Assembly: GCA_964644135.1 (NCBI GenBank)
Contig: CAZXWD010000126.1
Span: 1 to 7,916, forward strand
Length of the DNA stretch: 7,916 nt
Reading direction: 5' to 3'
Source of the DNA: CAZMOK01 sp964644135
GTDB lineage: Bacteria > Bacteroidota > Bacteroidia > Bacteroidales > JAGOPY01
A program made the position numbers and the translations under genes. The notes under the pieces are model-generated. The model was given only the letters and a program-made list of their open reading frames with translations, did not search any database and was not told the DNA's origin. Positions 6,508 through 7,916 of this stretch are shown piece by piece (positions within the stretch are counted from its first letter, which is position 1; each line of letters opens with the position of its first letter).

Positions 6508-7803
6508 ATGGACTTATTCGATCAACTGATTAACAAAAAAGCTAAGTTATCTGTCATAGGACTGGGATATGTGGGGCTGCCGATAGCCCTTGAATTCGGA
6601 CGGAAGATCCCTGTAATAGGCTTTGATATCAATGAAGAGCGCGTGGAAATGATGAAGCAGGGAAAGGATCCCAGCAATGAGCTGGGGCCTGAGATGTTCG
6701 AAGGGTGCGACATTGAATTCACCTCCGATCCTGAAAAGCTAAGGGAAGCAACATTCCACGTCGTAGCCGTACCCACACCCATCGACAACAGGAACCTTCC
6801 CGATCTGAGCCCGCTTCTGGGCGCTACCAAAACGGTTGGAAAAATACTGAAGAAGGGTGATTATGTGGTTTATGAATCAACCGTGTACCCCGGAGCTACG
6901 GAGGAAGATTGCATTCCTTTGCTGGAGGAAGGGTCGGGGCTGAAATATATAGAGGATTTCAAGGTAGGGTATTCGCCCGAAAGGATCAATCCCGGTGATA
7001 AGGTGCATACCATCCGTACTATTAAAAAGGTGGTGTCAGGATGTGATGATGAATCGCTCGGCATCATCGCCAGGGTATACGAACTCGTTGTTGATGCAGG
7101 AGTCCACAGGGCCCCCGCCATCAAGGTGGCCGAAGCTGCCAAGATCATCGAGAACACCCAGCGTGACGTGAACATCGCCTTGATGAATGAGCTCTCTATC
7201 ATCTTCAACCGGATGGACATCAATACCTTCGATGTGCTGGAAGCTGCAGGCACCAAGTGGAACTTCCTGAATTTTCACCCGGGCCTGGTGGGCGGACACT
7301 GCATCGGCGTAGATCCTTATTACCTGACCTATAAGGCAAAGGAATACAAATACCACCCGCAGATCATCAATTCGGGCAGGTTTGTGAACGACTCCATGGG
7401 TGGCTATATCGCCAAGCAGCTCGTTAAAAAACTTATCGCAGCAAACAAAAACGTTCAGGACTCCCATGTCCTGATAATGGGCGCCACCTTCAAAGAGGAT
7501 GTGAGTGATACAAGGAATTCGAAGGTTGCCGATGTTTATCATGAGCTTAGGTCATATGGTGTTGGCGTTGATGTAGTTGACCCTTATGCCTCTTCCGTTG
7601 AGCTCCTTGAAGAATATGGCTTCGAACTCACAACGGATGTGGTGGATAATTACGATGCCGTGGTTGTTGCCGTAGCCCATGAACCCTACCGGGAACTCGA
7701 TGAAAACTATTTCAAGACCATCACTGCCCCGGGAGGTATTTTAATAGACGTGAAAGGTATCTTTCGTAACAAAATATCGGAACTCAGTTATTGGAGTTTG
7801 TAA
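6508..7803 (+). CDS. tviB: Nucleotide sugar 6-dehydrogenase, TviB/WbpO type (UDP-N-acetyl-hexosamine to uronate)
   Basis: This 431-residue UDP-glucose/GDP-mannose dehydrogenase-family enzyme oxidises C6 of a UDP-HexNAc to the uronic acid in two NAD-dependent steps. The N-terminal NAD domain has GLGYVG (18-23) and Asp40 at the end of the second strand. VPTPID (88-93), YESTVYPG (122-129) and GYSPERINPGD (154-164, Glu158) follow. The central domain has KVAEAAKIIENTQRDVNIAL (206-225) with Lys212 and Asn216. GGHCIGVDPYYL (262-273) carries the catalytic Cys265. TFKEDVSDTRNSKV (327-340) is in the UDP-binding domain. These blocks resemble Salmonella TviB (UDP-GlcNAc) and P. aeruginosa WbpO (UDP-GalNAc) more than WbpA, whose equivalent I remember as GHCIPIDPFYL. 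The acceptor sugar therefore cannot be fixed from sequence. The gene follows wbpB by 16 bp. Biochemically it should act first, supplying the substrate of the WbpB-like enzyme. Confidence 0.94.
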   Translation: MDLFDQLINKKAKLSVIGLGYVGLPIALEFGRKIPVIGFDINEERVEMMKQGKDPSNELGPEMFEGCDIEFTSDPEKLREATFHVVAVPTPIDNRNLPDLSPLLGATKTVGKILKKGDYVVYESTVYPGATEEDCIPLLEEGSGLKYIEDFKVGYSPERINPGDKVHTIRTIKKVVSGCDDESLGIIARVYELVVDAGVHRAPAIKVAEAAKIIENTQRDVNIALMNELSIIFNRMDINTFDVLEAAGTKWNFLNFHPGLVGGHCIGVDPYYLTYKAKEYKYHPQIINSGRFVNDSMGGYIAKQLVKKLIAANKNVQDSHVLIMGATFKEDVSDTRNSKVADVYHELRSYGVGVDVVDPYASSVELLEEYGFELTTDVVDNYDAVVVAVAHEPYRELDENYFKTITAPGGILIDVKGIFRNKISELSYWSL

Positions 7804-7867
7804 AATCGGAAATCGAACATCTAAATTGATAATCGATAATTATGAAAGCTTTTGACTATTAAAGGAA

Positions 7868-7916
7868 ATGAAGATATTAGTAACAGGCGGAACGGGCTAT
7901 ATCGGATCACACACTG
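7868..7916 (+). CDS. galE: UDP-glucose/UDP-GlcNAc 4-epimerase, 5' end only
   Basis: Only 16 codons are visible before the window ends, reading MKILVTGGTGYIGSHT. This is the Rossmann nucleotide-binding start (GGxGxxG, residues 7-13) of short-chain epimerases, and the ending GYIGSHT is characteristic of GalE proteins. The start ATG follows a short AAAGGA. A six-codon open frame (7842-7862) sits just upstream and is probably meaningless. The gene is 64 bp after the dehydrogenase and could be the next operon member. A 4-epimerase could interconvert gluco and galacto sugars for the same polysaccharide. The exact enzyme within the epimerase family is uncertain from this fragment. Confidence 0.75.
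   Translation, partial: MKILVTGGTGYIGSHT

Noticed and set aside
7036..7542. 168-codon minus-strand open frame opposite the TviB-type gene
   Set aside because: It is fully contained in a gene with an intact active site and is read only as its antisense shadow.
7797..7828. Possible promoter for galE (TTTG followed by TAAATTG)
   Set aside because: The -7 part lacks one base of TAnnTTTG and the -33 part is the end of the dehydrogenase coding sequence, so the match is too weak to annotate.
7842..7862. Six-codon open frame (MKAFDY) just before galE as a leader peptide
   Set aside because: It has no regulatory codon run, and no attenuator hairpin is visible between it and the galE start. Such short frames are common by chance.

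Overview
The window looks like a chromosomal segment of a member of the Bacteroidota, probably Bacteroidales. The evidence is indirect: three copies of the Bacteroidota -7 promoter element TAnnTTTG in front of genes, starts without clear Shine-Dalgarno sequences, AT-rich gaps with 7-bp repeats, and the character of the proteins. It appears to be an ordinary, tightly packed cell-envelope locus. No mobile element, CRISPR array, tRNA or rRNA was recognised.

Left half (minus strand). From about 3573 down to 71 lie three genes. The first is an exported protein of unknown function, probably an outer-membrane barrel. It is followed after 3 bp by the Kdo transferase gene waaA (lipid A/LPS inner core). 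After a 59-bp gap with its own promoter candidate comes an M17 leucyl aminopeptidase (pepA). Downstream of pepA, at the left edge, is a tandem array of a 7-bp unit.

Middle. A 191-bp divergent intergenic region (3574-3764) carries promoter candidates for both directions. It also holds a 10-bp palindrome inside the presumed leader of the rightward operon.

Right half (plus strand). Four closely spaced genes encode what appears to be a complete route from a UDP-HexNAc to a UDP-2,3-diacetamido-2,3-dideoxy-hexuronic acid. They are a C6 dehydrogenase of the TviB/WbpO type, a WbpB-like 3-dehydrogenase, a WbpE-like PLP aminotransferase and a WbpD-like N-acetyltransferase. Their order on the DNA is aminotransferase, acetyltransferase, 3-dehydrogenase, 6-dehydrogenase, so the enzyme acting first is encoded last. 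The first codons of a galE-like epimerase run off the right edge. The product is expected to feed a surface polysaccharide (O antigen, capsule or S-layer glycan). No glycosyltransferase, flippase, polymerase or 2-epimerase (WbpI) is inside the window.

The most informative points are the pairing of a TviB/WbpO-type dehydrogenase with WbpB/E/D-type enzymes, the unknown exported protein co-directional with waaA, and a -7 element only 7 nt from that protein's ATG. I found no clear evidence for an undescribed system.
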